Shown here: positions 20,263 through 29,449 of the stretch, one piece after another
Position numbering within the stretch: position 1 is the first letter of the stretch
Layout: each line of letters starts with the position of its first letter
Assembly (NCBI GenBank): GCA_019358945.1
Contig: JAHHIE010000001.1
Location: 248,001-312,000 of the forward strand
Length of the DNA: 64,000 nt
Reading direction: 5' to 3'
From: Stenomitos rutilans HA7619-LM2
Lineage (GTDB): Bacteria; Cyanobacteriota; Cyanobacteriia; Leptolyngbyales; Leptolyngbyaceae
The notes under the pieces: generated by a model
Told to the model about the DNA's origin: nothing
Database searches by the model: none
Seen by the model: the letters and a program-made list of their open reading frames with translations, nothing else
Position numbers and translations under genes: made by a program

Positions 20263-21504
20263 TTAACTCGATCGCAGAAGCAAGTAATAGAGGTACCCTG
20301 TATCGTTGATGAGTCCTGCTCGATCGCCTGCTTGTTTCCCGGTGCCCATAAACACATCAACGCGACCTGCCCCTTTGATTGCGCCGCCTGTATCTTGATC
20401 GAGCACGTAGCGGCTGACTGCGCGTTTGGCAAGTTGACCCATTGGATTAGCATTGGGAATCTGTGTTTGAATCAACGCTAGAGCACCGGGTGGAAATTGG
20501 GTTTTGTCCGTGGCGATCGACCGTTCTGCTGTGACGGGTACGCCCAAACTGCCAATGGCAGCGGCACCACCCGTTTCCTTAAAGAAAACAAAGCGGTTAT
20601 TGCGAGGAAGGTAGATGTCGCGATCGGCTGGATGATCCGTCAGGTATTGAATCAGCAGAGGCAGCGTCAGGCCTTCGAGCTTAAATTTGCCCGCTTTGAC
20701 GAGTTCTCGACCGATGCCCGTATAGGGATAGTCCGTTGTGCCAGCATGACCAACCGTCATGACACTGCCATCGGTGAGTTGCAGGCGTGCGGAGCCTTGC
20801 ACCTGAATCAGAAATGCTTCCAGGCGATCGTGCAGCCATACCAATTCCAAGCCCTTCAGCCACCGATTTTGAAACTGTAATCCATTGGCTCCTTCTAGCT
20901 GGAGGCGGGTAGGGTGAGGCTTTGACCAGCTTGACAAAGCAGGCGGCTGGCGAAACAGTGGATAGCGAAAGTCCGCGGTTGGACGGCGACTGGCGACATA
21001 AACAGGTTCAAAATAGCCTGTAAACGCAACAGTGCCCTGACCATCCTTACCCGCAGCCCGGTAAAACACAAATTCGCGCTCGATCGCAGCTTGCAACGCC
21101 GTTTTAGATGCTGTGGTGAGCAGCAACTGTCGGAACCGCTTGAGACTACGAACAACTCGCTCACGGGTAATGCCAGGTGTTCGAGATAAACGATAGGCCG
21201 CGATCCCTTGCTCGGTTTGTAGGTAGCGCAGGCTGTAGTCGATGGCTTTTAGCAGCGATCGACGCTCCTCTGGTGTCTTGAGATCACCCTCAAATGGAAT
21301 GCTTCCCGACTGGCGAAACGGTGCGATCGGTAAAGGCATCAGGGGAGGGATGGCTTTCGCTGGAGTAGAGGGCGATGGTTGTGCTGAGCGATTAGGCGTG
21401 GCTTGGTTCTGCGATCCTGCTGGCGTAACGCCAGCAGCCCAAAACGTACCCGCGCAGACAATGCTGATCCAGCGGCTTGCAGTTGTTCCCCTTACCCTCA
21501 TCAT
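20263..21504 (-). CDS. mltA: membrane-bound lytic murein transglycosylase A
   Basis: 413 residues with an N-terminal hydrophobic signal (ISIVCAGTFWAAGVTPAGS region). MltA cleaves the MurNAc-GlcNAc glycan bond of peptidoglycan with formation of a 1,6-anhydro product. Diagnostic blocks are FTGYFEPVYVASRRP, VQGSARLQLTDGS with YTGIGRELV, FVFFKE in the 3D-domain region, and DTGGAIKGAGRVDVFMGTG, which contains the catalytic Asp. No Cys suitable for lipidation lies at the end of the signal, so it may be periplasmic rather than a lipoprotein. It begins 7 bp after the end of a small conserved gene and is probably cotranscribed with it. Confidence 0.93.
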   Translation of the reverse strand: MMRVRGTTASRWISIVCAGTFWAAGVTPAGSQNQATPNRSAQPSPSTPAKAIPPLMPLPIAPFRQSGSIPFEGDLKTPEERRSLLKAIDYSLRYLQTEQGIAAYRLSRTPGITRERVVRSLKRFRQLLLTTASKTALQAAIEREFVFYRAAGKDGQGTVAFTGYFEPVYVASRRPTADFRYPLFRQPPALSSWSKPHPTRLQLEGANGLQFQNRWLKGLELVWLHDRLEAFLIQVQGSARLQLTDGSVMTVGHAGTTDYPYTGIGRELVKAGKFKLEGLTLPLLIQYLTDHPADRDIYLPRNNRFVFFKETGGAAAIGSLGVPVTAERSIATDKTQFPPGALALIQTQIPNANPMGQLAKRAVSRYVLDQDTGGAIKGAGRVDVFMGTGKQAGDRAGLINDTGYLYYLLLRSS

Positions 21505-21511
21505 GCTGGTA

Positions 21512-21859
21512 CTAAAACCGCTCTACGCTGGAGCTAAAGACGGGTTCAACGCGAATGCCCAAGACTCGTGCGGGACGCAGCACCATATACTCGCCCTGCA
21601 CATTCTTAATGGGCACAGTAATGAAGTCATTTGAGGCCGCTTTTGGCACCAGTTCACTGCTGTACCACTTCTGAAATTCTTGAATCGTGGCAAACCGTAC
21701 TTCTTCGCGGTGTCCGCCATCAATCAAGATGTGCACCGCGTATTCGGTGGGTGTGCGAGCATACTTGCTGCGTCGTTGTTCACCCGCAGCCGCTCCCTGA
21801 TTGGGCGTTCCCCCAGCGACAGCATCGCCTGGTTGTGGTTGGTTGAAATTGTTTGTCAT
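21512..21859 (-). CDS. conserved hypothetical protein, 115 residues, probably cotranscribed with mltA
   Basis: A Gly/Gln/Pro-rich N-terminus is followed by a compact domain (YAVHILIDGGHREEVRFATI, then FITVPIKNVQGEYMVLRPARVLGIRVEP) that looks like a small beta-rich fold. AAGGGA lies upstream of ATG 21859. Its stop is 7 bp before the mltA start, so the two genes should share a transcript. I think similar proteins occur in many cyanobacteria, but no function is known to me. Confidence 0.75.
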   Translation of the reverse strand: MTNNFNQPQPGDAVAGGTPNQGAAAGEQRRSKYARTPTEYAVHILIDGGHREEVRFATIQEFQKWYSSELVPKAASNDFITVPIKNVQGEYMVLRPARVLGIRVEPVFSSSVERF

Positions 21860-22150
21860 AAGTTCGTTCCCTTAAGCGCGTGAGAACCTTCCCAATTATC
21901 AATGCAGTTGGGCTGATTACATAACATTGCCCAGAAATCGGTTTTAGCTATCAGCGGTCAGGTATCAGCTCTACCCTTCGGGAAGGCAAAGCCTATAGAG
22001 GACTTCCTGCTGTCAGCCCGCACTTTGAGTGCAGAGCGGGACAGGCGATCACGGAAAGTTTTATCAGCGGCGGTATGAGTTACCGGACACGATTGAACTG
22101 AATGTACTAGATTGGCTCAAAGCTGACCGCTGACCGCTGACGGCTTTAAC

Positions 22151-22915
22151 TCAAAAGAGATTGAACCGTTGAAGCTGCGTTTGCACTAGCGGCGGTAGGC
22201 TTTTGTGGAGTTGCGCTTTGTCTTTGAAAACTAATCGATGTTGGCTGGGGAGATCAAAGGGAAACTGTCCGGGCTGGTCAGATCGCTCCATTTGCGTGAG
22301 GATAATCTGGTCAGCGCGTTTGCACTGTAAGGCATAACCCATCTCGACACATACTTTGGGGCTGGGGATCAGTTGAGGCGGGGTGCTGTCGATGTAAGCG
22401 ATCGACGTACCATCAGCAATAAACAGTAGGCTCTGGCGGATCGATCGCATCATCTTGCTGCTCAAGCGTGTGGGGCCATCTGTAAGGCGATGGGATTCGA
22501 CCAGTGTTAAGGTTAAGCGCGATCGGGGGTTGAGTTTTTCCACTAAAGCTTGCAGTTCATCGCGGAGTAACTCGCTGGATTCGGCATATTCCGTTTGGTA
22601 GCAGAGAAAGATCGTGGGTTCTAAATGCGTCAGGGCATCTTGTTTGGAGAAGTAGATTTCATGACTTTGCAGATCAATATTGGCGATCGCATAGCTGCCG
22701 CTTCCTTCAATGTAGAACTCGACAGCTTCCCCTTCGAGGTAGCGCTGAAACCAAAGTGCTTGCTTGACTTCTATGCTATCTTCCAAAAAATCTGCCCGCA
22801 GCCCTGATTTCAAGAGGCTATTTTTGCTCAAGCGCAGATCATGGGGACGCTTCTCTAGTTCTTTAATCGGCTCGTATTCCTGGAGATACCAAGCTTTGAG
22901 GGCAATAATAGCCAT
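22151..22915 (-). CDS. hypothetical protein with a TIR-like/nucleotide-binding-type C-terminal domain
   Basis: 254 residues. The N-terminal ~110 residues have no recognised family. From about residue 113 the pattern is PTIFLCYQTEYAESSELLRD, then SLLFIADGTSI, then SPKVCVEMGYALQ, then FPFDLPSQHRLVF. The order of an N-terminal hydrophobic strand, a (P)xVxxExGYA helix and a late PFDL...R segment resembles bacterial TIR-like or predicted nucleotide-binding domains (Pfam TIR-like group), in which the Glu of the ELGYA motif is conserved. This is pattern recognition, not a database match. A start at ATG 22915 is preceded by GGCGGA. It stands alone, so a defence or signalling role is only suggested by the fold. 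Confidence 0.6.
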   Translation of the reverse strand: MAIIALKAWYLQEYEPIKELEKRPHDLRLSKNSLLKSGLRADFLEDSIEVKQALWFQRYLEGEAVEFYIEGSGSYAIANIDLQSHEIYFSKQDALTHLEPTIFLCYQTEYAESSELLRDELQALVEKLNPRSRLTLTLVESHRLTDGPTRLSSKMMRSIRQSLLFIADGTSIAYIDSTPPQLIPSPKVCVEMGYALQCKRADQIILTQMERSDQPGQFPFDLPSQHRLVFKDKAQLHKSLPPLVQTQLQRFNLF

Positions 22916-23160
22916 TCTGCGTTCCGCCTTATGGAGTTTAAAACAAGAGTGGCATTACAGCCCTTATGGTCTGAGCAATCGTTCGTGTGGGCACAACCAT
23001 GCGTGTGGGCACATTGTATCTAGAGATGAACCGCTTGCACTAACCAATCTGGTTCCTTTGTTAAATTAATACAATTGTACTAAAAATTAGACAATCAATC
23101 CAAAGACAGACCTGCTCTCTATAAATTTTTGTTAAGCTTGCTGCCGATATGGATTGGTCG

Positions 23161-23199
23161 CAATGCTGCATGGCGGTGCTTTACCGTAAAGCAGCATTG
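23161..23199 (+). promoter_or_regulatory. hairpin in the leader of the esterase gene
   Basis: CAATGCTGC and GCAGCATTG form a perfect 9-bp stem around a 21-nt loop, ending 30 bp before ATG 23230. There is no T-run, so it is not an obvious terminator; it could influence mRNA stability or translation. Confidence 0.35.
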
Positions 23200-23229
23200 C
23201 CTTGTCTAAGCTGAGTGGAGCCTGCTGTG

Positions 23230-24177
23230 ATGAACAGAGTTATAGGTTGGAGGCAGATCGCTCGTCTGGTTTCACTGCCGATCGCAATCGCCATTGGGCT
23301 GGCTGCTTGCCAAGCACCATCAAGCCAGCGTGCATCATCCCCGCAATCAGATGCGGCTTCTGCGGCTCAACCATTGAAACTAGGAGACGCAACTGGCGAA
23401 CTGGTTTATCAGGGGCAGCGACGGACGTATCACCTCTACACGCCAAAGTCGTACCGCCCCGATCGCCCCCTTCCCCTCGTGCTGGCTTTTCATGGCTACG
23501 GATCGCAAGGTAAAGACTTGGCAAATGGCTCTGGCTTTAACGACACCGCAGAGCAGAAAGGGTTTGTAGTGGTTTACCCCGATGGCATCGATCGCCGTTG
23601 GAATCCACTAAACAAGTTTTTGACGGGCGTTGATGATGTGGGCTTTGTGCCTGCATTGATCGACCATATCAAGCGCATTCGAGCGATCGACTCGCGCCGG
23701 GTGTATGCAGCGGGGGTGTCGAATGGTGGCTTTCTGGTGCAGCGGCTTGCGTGTGAATCGTCCTTTCAAATCGCGGCCTTTGCGTCTGTGGTTGCTACTC
23801 TTCCCAGTCAGTTGCAAGGCTCCTGCAACCCTCAAGTGCCCACCCCAATTTTGATGATCAACGGCACGGACGATCGCAAAGTGCCCTGGCAGGGTGGCAA
23901 TTTGAGCTATGGCTCTATTTTGTCTGTCCCTGGGACGATCGAGTTTTGGCAGCGTCACAATAGCTGTCCCTCATCGGCACAGGTGAAGCAGCTAACGGGC
24001 GGGCGAGTCGAAGTGGCTCGCTATGCAAACTGCCAGGGTGGCTCAGAAGTCGAGCTTGTGACCTTGAAGGGGGTTGGTCATGTATGGCCCAGAGGTGGTT
24101 CGGGGCCATCGCAACTGCTCAATGGTAGTGAGGAAATTTGGAGTTTCTTTCAGCGCCACCGCTTAGGGCAGGGATGA
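23230..24177 (+). CDS. secreted esterase lipoprotein of the LpqC/PHB-depolymerase family
   Basis: About 315 residues. The N-terminus has a lipoprotein signal with lipobox GLAAC. The alpha/beta-hydrolase body contains YHLYTPKSYRPDRPLPLVLA, the oxyanion region HGYGSQGKD, the nucleophile motif GVSNGG, an Asp in INGTDDRKVPW and the His in GVGHVWP, so the catalytic triad is complete. Relatives include feruloyl esterases and polyhydroxyalkanoate depolymerases; the substrate cannot be told. GTGGAG precedes ATG 23230, which is preferred to an in-frame GTG at 23215. Divergent from the TIR-like gene. Confidence 0.85.
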   Translation: MNRVIGWRQIARLVSLPIAIAIGLAACQAPSSQRASSPQSDAASAAQPLKLGDATGELVYQGQRRTYHLYTPKSYRPDRPLPLVLAFHGYGSQGKDLANGSGFNDTAEQKGFVVVYPDGIDRRWNPLNKFLTGVDDVGFVPALIDHIKRIRAIDSRRVYAAGVSNGGFLVQRLACESSFQIAAFASVVATLPSQLQGSCNPQVPTPILMINGTDDRKVPWQGGNLSYGSILSVPGTIEFWQRHNSCPSSAQVKQLTGGRVEVARYANCQGGSEVELVTLKGVGHVWPRGGSGPSQLLNGSEEIWSFFQRHRLGQG

Positions 24178-24327
24178 AAGGGAGAAATCAGGAGCAGATC
24201 TGGCAGGGGCGATCGAGTTGGTTATGGAACCATAACACTGCAAATTTGCCCTGATTAAGTGCCTGGATGAAATACACAAGAACGGCCAATTGGAATTACT
24301 ACAACGTTGAATGTCTAAGCATTAGCG

Positions 24328-24546
24328 CTATTTTTCGTCAATCTTCTTCAATGCTTCGGCTTTGTGGATGGCTTCCTTGCCGCTCTTCTCACTTTCAACC
24401 CGATACTCAGGCTGCTGTTTGGATGCGTCAAAATGGTGATTTTTGAAGTCCGTCGGTTCCGTAATGACCTCTTTAATCACCCCGCGCGACGTGCCGCCAG
24501 AAGAATGCCACTCCACACGATCGCCCTTCTTAAACTGCTTTGACAT
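24328..24546 (-). CDS. small DUF2945/TUDOR-like (hypervirulence-associated) protein
   Basis: 72 residues: FKKGDRVEWHSSGGTSRGVIKEV followed by a His/Gln-rich middle and YRVESEKSGKEAIHKAEALKKI. This is the whole-length pattern of the small HVA1-TUDOR family (DUF2945), a tiny SH3-like fold of unclear function found widely in bacteria and fungi. AAAGGAG sits upstream of the ATG. No operon partner. Confidence 0.85.
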   Translation of the reverse strand: MSKQFKKGDRVEWHSSGGTSRGVIKEVITEPTDFKNHHFDASKQQPEYRVESEKSGKEAIHKAEALKKIDEK

Positions 24547-24763
24547 GATCGGTACTCCTTTAATGAAAGAATGCCAGCGTCCTGTACACTCTCAAACGCT
24601 TGTATGGCTGCTATTTCAGCTTTTCTGATAGTAAAAAAGCGATTGAGTAGATACGTCTTTCTGATGACAGATTCCGCTGTGGCCCTAAAGTGATGCTGTT
24701 AGGCCAAGCGAATTGATCTAAAGACGATGCTGACAGGCAAAACGAGGCGCTTTTCTATCATCC

Positions 24764-25603
24764 TCACTGTAAAAATTCTGGTCGTGCCTGTTGAGTCTGC
24801 TTCAGCAACGCTTCCAGCGATCGCCAGTCAGATTGCTCAATGTGGGCAATCATTTGGTTGAGCGTATCGCGGTAGGCATGGAGCGATCGGATGAGGGCAA
24901 CCTGGTTGTATTGTGCCATCATGAGGCCGAGTTCGGGATTGCCGCCGCCAACGCGACTGGTATCTCGAAAGCCAGAACTGGCAAGACCACAGGCCAACTC
25001 TAAAACGGCTGGATCTGCTTCACCGATACAAGCAGCGATCAAGCTGGCACTGGTCATGACGGGCAGATGTGATATCCAGGCAACGGCGCGATCGTGATCA
25101 TCAGGACGGCAGCGATAGATCCGGGTTTGCAAGGGTCGCACCAAAGCTTCGACAAGCTGAACTGCTCCTGCGGGTGTCGTTTCAGTCGGCGTTAACACGT
25201 AAGGCGCATTGCTAAATAAATCTGGTAAGGCTGCCTCAATGCCACTTTCAGCCGTGCCTGCCATTGGATGCCCGCCCACAAAGTTAGACCAGAGAGGCGC
25301 GATCGTCTTTACGACCCAGCCCTTCACCGATCCCACATCGGTTAACACGGTATCAGCAGTTAAGTGTGGCACTAGCTCAACAACAGTTGCTTGCATCGCT
25401 GCTAACGGCGTACAGAGAAACACCACTTCAGCAGATTGCATCAAATTAAGACTGAGGCCAGCATCATCAACGGCTCCGCGTGCGATCGCGCGTTGACAGG
25501 TGTGGGACTGACGGCTTACGCCTAAAACTGTGTGACCGTGCGATCGCAACGCCAGCCCTAGCGAACCTCCAATCAGCCCCAGCCCAACAATGCCAATGTT
25601 CAT
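24764..25603 (-). CDS. tyrA: prephenate/arogenate dehydrogenase
   Basis: 279 residues. Catalyses oxidative decarboxylation of prephenate or, in most cyanobacteria, arogenate on the way to tyrosine. The N-terminal Rossmann motif is GIVGLGLIGGSLGLAL, followed by DVGSVKGWV, the VGGHPMAGTAESGI substrate loop and SHLPVMTSASL, then DTSRVGGGNPELG. The length suits the short cyanobacterial arogenate-type enzyme with no chorismate mutase or ACT domain. Arg at the end of the first beta-strand pair (GVSR) is consistent with NADP preference. Substrate preference itself is an inference from lineage. Confidence 0.92.
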   Translation of the reverse strand: MNIGIVGLGLIGGSLGLALRSHGHTVLGVSRQSHTCQRAIARGAVDDAGLSLNLMQSAEVVFLCTPLAAMQATVVELVPHLTADTVLTDVGSVKGWVVKTIAPLWSNFVGGHPMAGTAESGIEAALPDLFSNAPYVLTPTETTPAGAVQLVEALVRPLQTRIYRCRPDDHDRAVAWISHLPVMTSASLIAACIGEADPAVLELACGLASSGFRDTSRVGGGNPELGLMMAQYNQVALIRSLHAYRDTLNQMIAHIEQSDWRSLEALLKQTQQARPEFLQ

Positions 25604-25926
25604 CTAGCAGTCCCAAATCCTTTGTAAAAGTGAAGGGGCCGTGAGTCAGGCTTGCATCAGAATCCACACTCTCAATCCAAGCAGATTGCGGTACGACGAT
25701 GCCGCCCCATTTAACCTCAAAGCTTGTAGCCTATCGTAAGCTGCCGCAGGTAGTCGATCGCCACAGAGAGGCTTACCCTGATCACCAATTGATCACGCAG
25801 GCTCATTCACGCCTGGATCAGGAGCGCCATCACGCTAATTTGAGAACCACATACGGGCAATCTAGAGGGTGGACTGTAAACGCCCCGCTCGTGCTGATCA
25901 CTTTATCGCTACACTAAAATACTTTA
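25604..25926. other. divergent intergenic region, tyrA and pentapeptide gene
   Basis: About 320 bp with no supported gene. A 72-codon plus-strand frame at 25699 lacks a ribosome-binding site and family features. It should hold two divergent promoters, which I cannot place. Confidence 0.45.
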
Positions 25927-27525
25927 ATGCATGATCTAATGGCTTTAGAGCAGCCTGAGCGCGTTGTAAAGGTAACCTGGATGAAACCTGAGGATGTTCT
26001 AAAACGCTATGCCGATGGCGATCGCGCCTTTGCAGGCATCAACTTGAATGAAGCCAATCTGAGCGGGGTGGATCTGAGTCATGCAGATCTGAGTGGAGCT
26101 GACTTAAGCGTGGCAAATTTAAGCGGAGCCAACTTGAGTGAGACGAACCTGCACCGCGCCAAACTCAATGTGGCGAAACTCAGCGGCGCTAACCTGACGA
26201 GCGCTAACTTGAGTGAAGCCATTCTCAACGTTGCCAATCTGACGCTGGCTGATTTGACTCGCGCTGAGCTAGGCCAAGCCTCTCTCGTCCGCGCCGAAAT
26301 GTCCAGAGCAGATCTGAGCAGTGCCAACCTGAGCAATGCCAATTTGAGCGGTGCCGATCTTAAAGATGCCAAACTTCGCAATGCCAACCTATCAAATGCC
26401 AATCTCAGCCGCGCCGATTTGAAATGGACGGTGTTTACCGGGGCAAATCTGGCGGAAGCCAACCTTCATGGGACTGATCTCAGCAGCGCCGATTGCAGCG
26501 GAGCTGACCTCAGCAGTACAGAATTGCGGCAGTCTAATCTCAGCCGTACAAATCTCCGAGGGGTCAACCTGAGTGGCGCAAACTTGCGGTGGGCCGACCT
26601 GAGCGGTGCCGATCTGAGTGGCGCTGATCTCAGCGGTGCTAAGCTCAGCGGGGCGAATATGACAGGCGCGAACCTGAGCAACGCTAACCTGATTGGCACT
26701 ACCTTAGTGCATGTCGATCTCACGCGGGCGAACCTGATTGGTGCCGATTGGGTAGGCGCAGACTTAAGTGGCGCGACGCTAACTGGCGCAAAACTCTACG
26801 ACGTGCCTCGCTTTGGCATTAAAACGGACGGCATTATCTGCGATTGGGTTGATCTCAGCCCGATCGGTGACCAGAGCAAGATTTATCGGTTCTCTGATGA
26901 TGCGGCGTTTTTTCATGCGGCACCGCCAACTGTGCGTCTGATGATTGATGAGGTGTTAAATCAAGATGCGCACTACGCCCTAGCCGTGACCTATCGCCAG
27001 ACGGGGCAACACTATCATTTGGATGTAAATCCCCCCAATATTCAGGTGGGTCGTCGTCGCACCACGCTAGCGTTTGAGCTGAGCCGCGATGAGCAACTGT
27101 TTGCAATGTGTTGCATTGCCCTGTTTCCGTTTAAAGATGCAACTGAGGTAAACCAACGAACGATCGCTCTCGTCAAGTTGCTGCTGTCACCAGAGATGGA
27201 ACAGCGATTTGGTACCGCAGAATGGTTCCCACCACTCAAAACAGCCCTTTCAATGACGATCGCGCAAGTCAACGAGTTCAAACTTTCAGACACATCTTTG
27301 CAAACCCTTGCCAAGATTCCCTTTTTTCAAGCGCCGACCAAAACGGTATTGGTGAACTCCAGCAATCAAACGTTGCCGCTGTACAGCCATCCTTTGTTTG
27401 GGAAACGCGTGATGGCAAATCTCGATCCAACTGTGGCCCCGATCGTGCCTCCTCCCTCGGCAACCCACCTGCCACCGTTAATCAGCCTGGTTAACTTCAT
27501 TCAGGGCTTTCATGGCGGGAGTTAG
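25927..27525 (+). CDS. pentapeptide-repeat protein with a distinct C-terminal domain, 532 residues
   Basis: Residues about 36-300 are nearly uninterrupted A(N/D)LSX pentapeptides (over 50 units), one long beta-helix. After a capping segment (TLTGAKLYDVPRF) comes a ~200-residue globular part (YRFSDDAAFFHAAPPTVRLM, then YALAVTYRQTGQHYHLDVNP, then FAMCCIALFPFKDATEVNQR) and a Pro-rich tail. I do not recognise that domain. The start could be 25927 or ATG 25981, where MKPEDVLKRYADGDRAFAGI resembles the usual N-terminus of these proteins. There is no signal peptide. Confidence 0.85.
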   Translation: MHDLMALEQPERVVKVTWMKPEDVLKRYADGDRAFAGINLNEANLSGVDLSHADLSGADLSVANLSGANLSETNLHRAKLNVAKLSGANLTSANLSEAILNVANLTLADLTRAELGQASLVRAEMSRADLSSANLSNANLSGADLKDAKLRNANLSNANLSRADLKWTVFTGANLAEANLHGTDLSSADCSGADLSSTELRQSNLSRTNLRGVNLSGANLRWADLSGADLSGADLSGAKLSGANMTGANLSNANLIGTTLVHVDLTRANLIGADWVGADLSGATLTGAKLYDVPRFGIKTDGIICDWVDLSPIGDQSKIYRFSDDAAFFHAAPPTVRLMIDEVLNQDAHYALAVTYRQTGQHYHLDVNPPNIQVGRRRTTLAFELSRDEQLFAMCCIALFPFKDATEVNQRTIALVKLLLSPEMEQRFGTAEWFPPLKTALSMTIAQVNEFKLSDTSLQTLAKIPFFQAPTKTVLVNSSNQTLPLYSHPLFGKRVMANLDPTVAPIVPPPSATHLPPLISLVNFIQGFHGGS

Positions 27526-27625
27526 GGGCAGGGGAAGCAGGGGGAGAGACGGCAGAAGGCAAAGGGCAGAACGTAAGAACTGACCGCTGAAGGCTCAGGG
27601 CATTTAAGCTCAAAACGCTCTTTTC

Positions 27626-28609
27626 TCACCTTTGCCAGGCACCAAGGGCACACAAAAAGACTGTCAGCCAGAGCAAAACGCTCCAGTGGGTGAGTTGAAG
27701 GGCGCGATCAATGATATTCGCAGTGATGGGCTGTACTGCATCGCCCAGTAGCGGTTTAGGTTTCGCAACGCCTCGATACCAGTTAATACCACCAACTTGC
27801 ACGTCTAGCGCCGCCGCATACGCACATTCGCTCCAACCGGAGTTGGGGCTGGGGTCTTGGGGCGCATCGCGTTGGCACAGTTGCCAGACGTGGCGTGGTC
27901 TGCGGGAGAGGAGGGCGATCGTCAGCACCGTTAAACGACAGGGCACCCAGGTCAAAGCATCCTCGGTTTTCGCGCTGAACCAGCCTAAGTCGGTATAGGG
28001 GGCTTCGCGGTAGCCCACCATCGAATCCAGCGTACTGGCTGCTTTGTATGCCAGTGCCAGCGGCACGCTGCCCACACTGGGCAGTACAACTCCTAATAGC
28101 GCATAGAACAAGGGCGCAAGCACGCCATCTGTCGCGTTTTCTGTGACCGTTTCAAATACAGCGCGTAGAATGTCTGGTTCAGTCAGGCGATCGGTATCGC
28201 GACCCACGTACTGGCTTAGGCGAAAACGAGCCTCATCTAACGCGTCTGCTTTTAAGGAACTCAACACATCGAAAGCGGCCTCTCGGAGACTTCGAGCCGC
28301 AAAACAGCTTGCCAGGAGCATGCTAGCAACAACGGTGCCAAGTATTGGATGCAGATGTTTGGCGATCGCCACCAGCAGCCAGCCTGCTAAGCCACTACCC
28401 ACAATCACGCCGCTACTCAACAGCGTTCCAGCGCACCGGAGAGCCAAGGGTGTCTTTGCGGATTGGAATGCAAATTGAGACACAGAGGCGATGACCCAGC
28501 CCATACCTTGCACAGGATGCCACCATCCTTTAGGGTCGCCCACCAAATAATCTAGTGCGATCGCCAGAATTAGAATACTTGCAGTGTCGTAAAACGTGCT
28601 ATAGAGCAC
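27626..28609 (-). CDS. cobD: adenosylcobinamide-phosphate synthase (CobD/CbiB)
   Basis: 327 residues, a polytopic membrane protein. It attaches aminopropanol (or its phosphate) to adenosylcobyric acid in cobalamin synthesis. Family signatures: LDYLVGDPKGWWHPVQGMGW near the N-terminus, YVGRDTDRLTEPDILRAVFE, TVTENATDGVLAPLFYALLG, and KAASTLDSMVGYREAPYTDLG. The only clear start is GTG 28609. It is divergent from apcA, with about 295 bp between the starts. The fused CobA/CobO-like protein at 39.2 kb would act in the same pathway but is not adjacent. Confidence 0.93.
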   Translation of the reverse strand: MLYSTFYDTASILILAIALDYLVGDPKGWWHPVQGMGWVIASVSQFAFQSAKTPLALRCAGTLLSSGVIVGSGLAGWLLVAIAKHLHPILGTVVASMLLASCFAARSLREAAFDVLSSLKADALDEARFRLSQYVGRDTDRLTEPDILRAVFETVTENATDGVLAPLFYALLGVVLPSVGSVPLALAYKAASTLDSMVGYREAPYTDLGWFSAKTEDALTWVPCRLTVLTIALLSRRPRHVWQLCQRDAPQDPSPNSGWSECAYAAALDVQVGGINWYRGVAKPKPLLGDAVQPITANIIDRALQLTHWSVLLWLTVFLCALGAWQR

Positions 28610-28800
28610 ACGATCGCAGCTCCTGGCTAAACATGAGGATAATATTACAAACTATTACACAGCATCAGGGACAGGGAACGTGATGCCGCAAAATTAACTA
28701 CGGAAGGGAACTGAGTCTAAAGCACCTGTGCCAACCAAGTTCTCAGCAGCCTCAGCTTCAGCTTGTCTACAAGTTCTGAATGCTAAGGCGGATTGAATGC

Positions 28801-28829
28801 TTGACGGTACAGGTCAACGTCGGTGTAGC
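28801..28829 (+). promoter_or_regulatory. candidate promoter of apcA
   Basis: TTGACG at 28801 is followed after 17 bp by TGTAGC, a fair -35 and weak -10. A long leader of some 75 bp would follow, as is common for phycobilisome operons. Placement is by eye only. Confidence 0.3.
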
Positions 28830-28904
28830 GTTATAGTGCCCCGATACTCCTTTAACACACGACCCGTAACATCATCGGTTACATTCTTCTGGAGGAATCC
28901 ATCA

Positions 28905-29390
28905 ATGAGTATTGTCACGAAATCGATCGTGAATGCAGATGCTGAAGCGCGTTATCTCGGTCCTGGCGAACTTGACCGCATCAAGAACTTCGTCAGCACC
29001 GGCGAACGGAGACTGCGGATCGCTCAAACGCTGACCGAATCCCGCGAGCGCATCATCAAGCAAGCTGGCGACCAGTTGTTTCAAAAGCGCCCCGACGTTG
29101 TTTCCCCAGGTGGTAACGCGTATGGCGAAGAAATGACCGCAACCTGCTTGCGTGACCTCGACTACTACCTACGTCTTGTAACCTACGGTATTGTCGCTGG
29201 TGATGTCACCCCGATCGAAGAAATCGGTGTCGTTGGTGTGCGTGAAATGTACTCTTCTCTGGGAACCCCCATCGCAGCAGTTGGCGAAGGTGTTCGTGGC
29301 CTTAAGAGTGTTGCTAGCTCTCTCCTTTCTGGTGAAGATGCGGCTGAAGCTGGTGCTTATTTCGACTACGTCATTGGCGCTTTGCAGTAA
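28905..29390 (+). CDS. apcA: allophycocyanin alpha subunit
   Basis: 161 residues, the standard length. Allophycocyanin alpha-beta trimers form the phycobilisome core and pass excitation energy to chlorophyll. The phycocyanobilin-attachment Cys is C81 in [17 protein letters not shown] 28905 follows the strong ribosome-binding site GGAGGA; the frame is open further upstream but without support. apcB begins 59 bp after the stop. apcE, often directly upstream of apcA in other cyanobacteria, is absent; cobD lies there instead. Confidence 0.98.
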   Translation: MSIVTKSIVNADAEARYLGPGELDRIKNFVSTGERRLRIAQTLTESRERIIKQAGDQLFQKRPDVVSPGGNAYGEEMTATCLRDLDYYLRLVTYGIVAGDVTPIEEIGVVGVREMYSSLGTPIAAVGEGVRGLKSVASSLLSGEDAAEAGAYFDYVIGALQ

Positions 29391-29449
29391 TCATTGTTTC
29401 TGCAACTGCTAAGTATTTGAAGATTACGAAACTCTGAGGACCCAAAATC

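Noticed and set aside
25699-25917. 72-codon frame between tyrA and the pentapeptide gene
   Set aside because: No ribosome-binding site, no protein-like pattern, and it lies in a promoter region.
26079-26723. long open frames antisense to the pentapeptide gene
   Set aside because: Pentapeptide coding is periodic, which keeps the opposite frame open; the same shadows occur opposite the other two pentapeptide genes.
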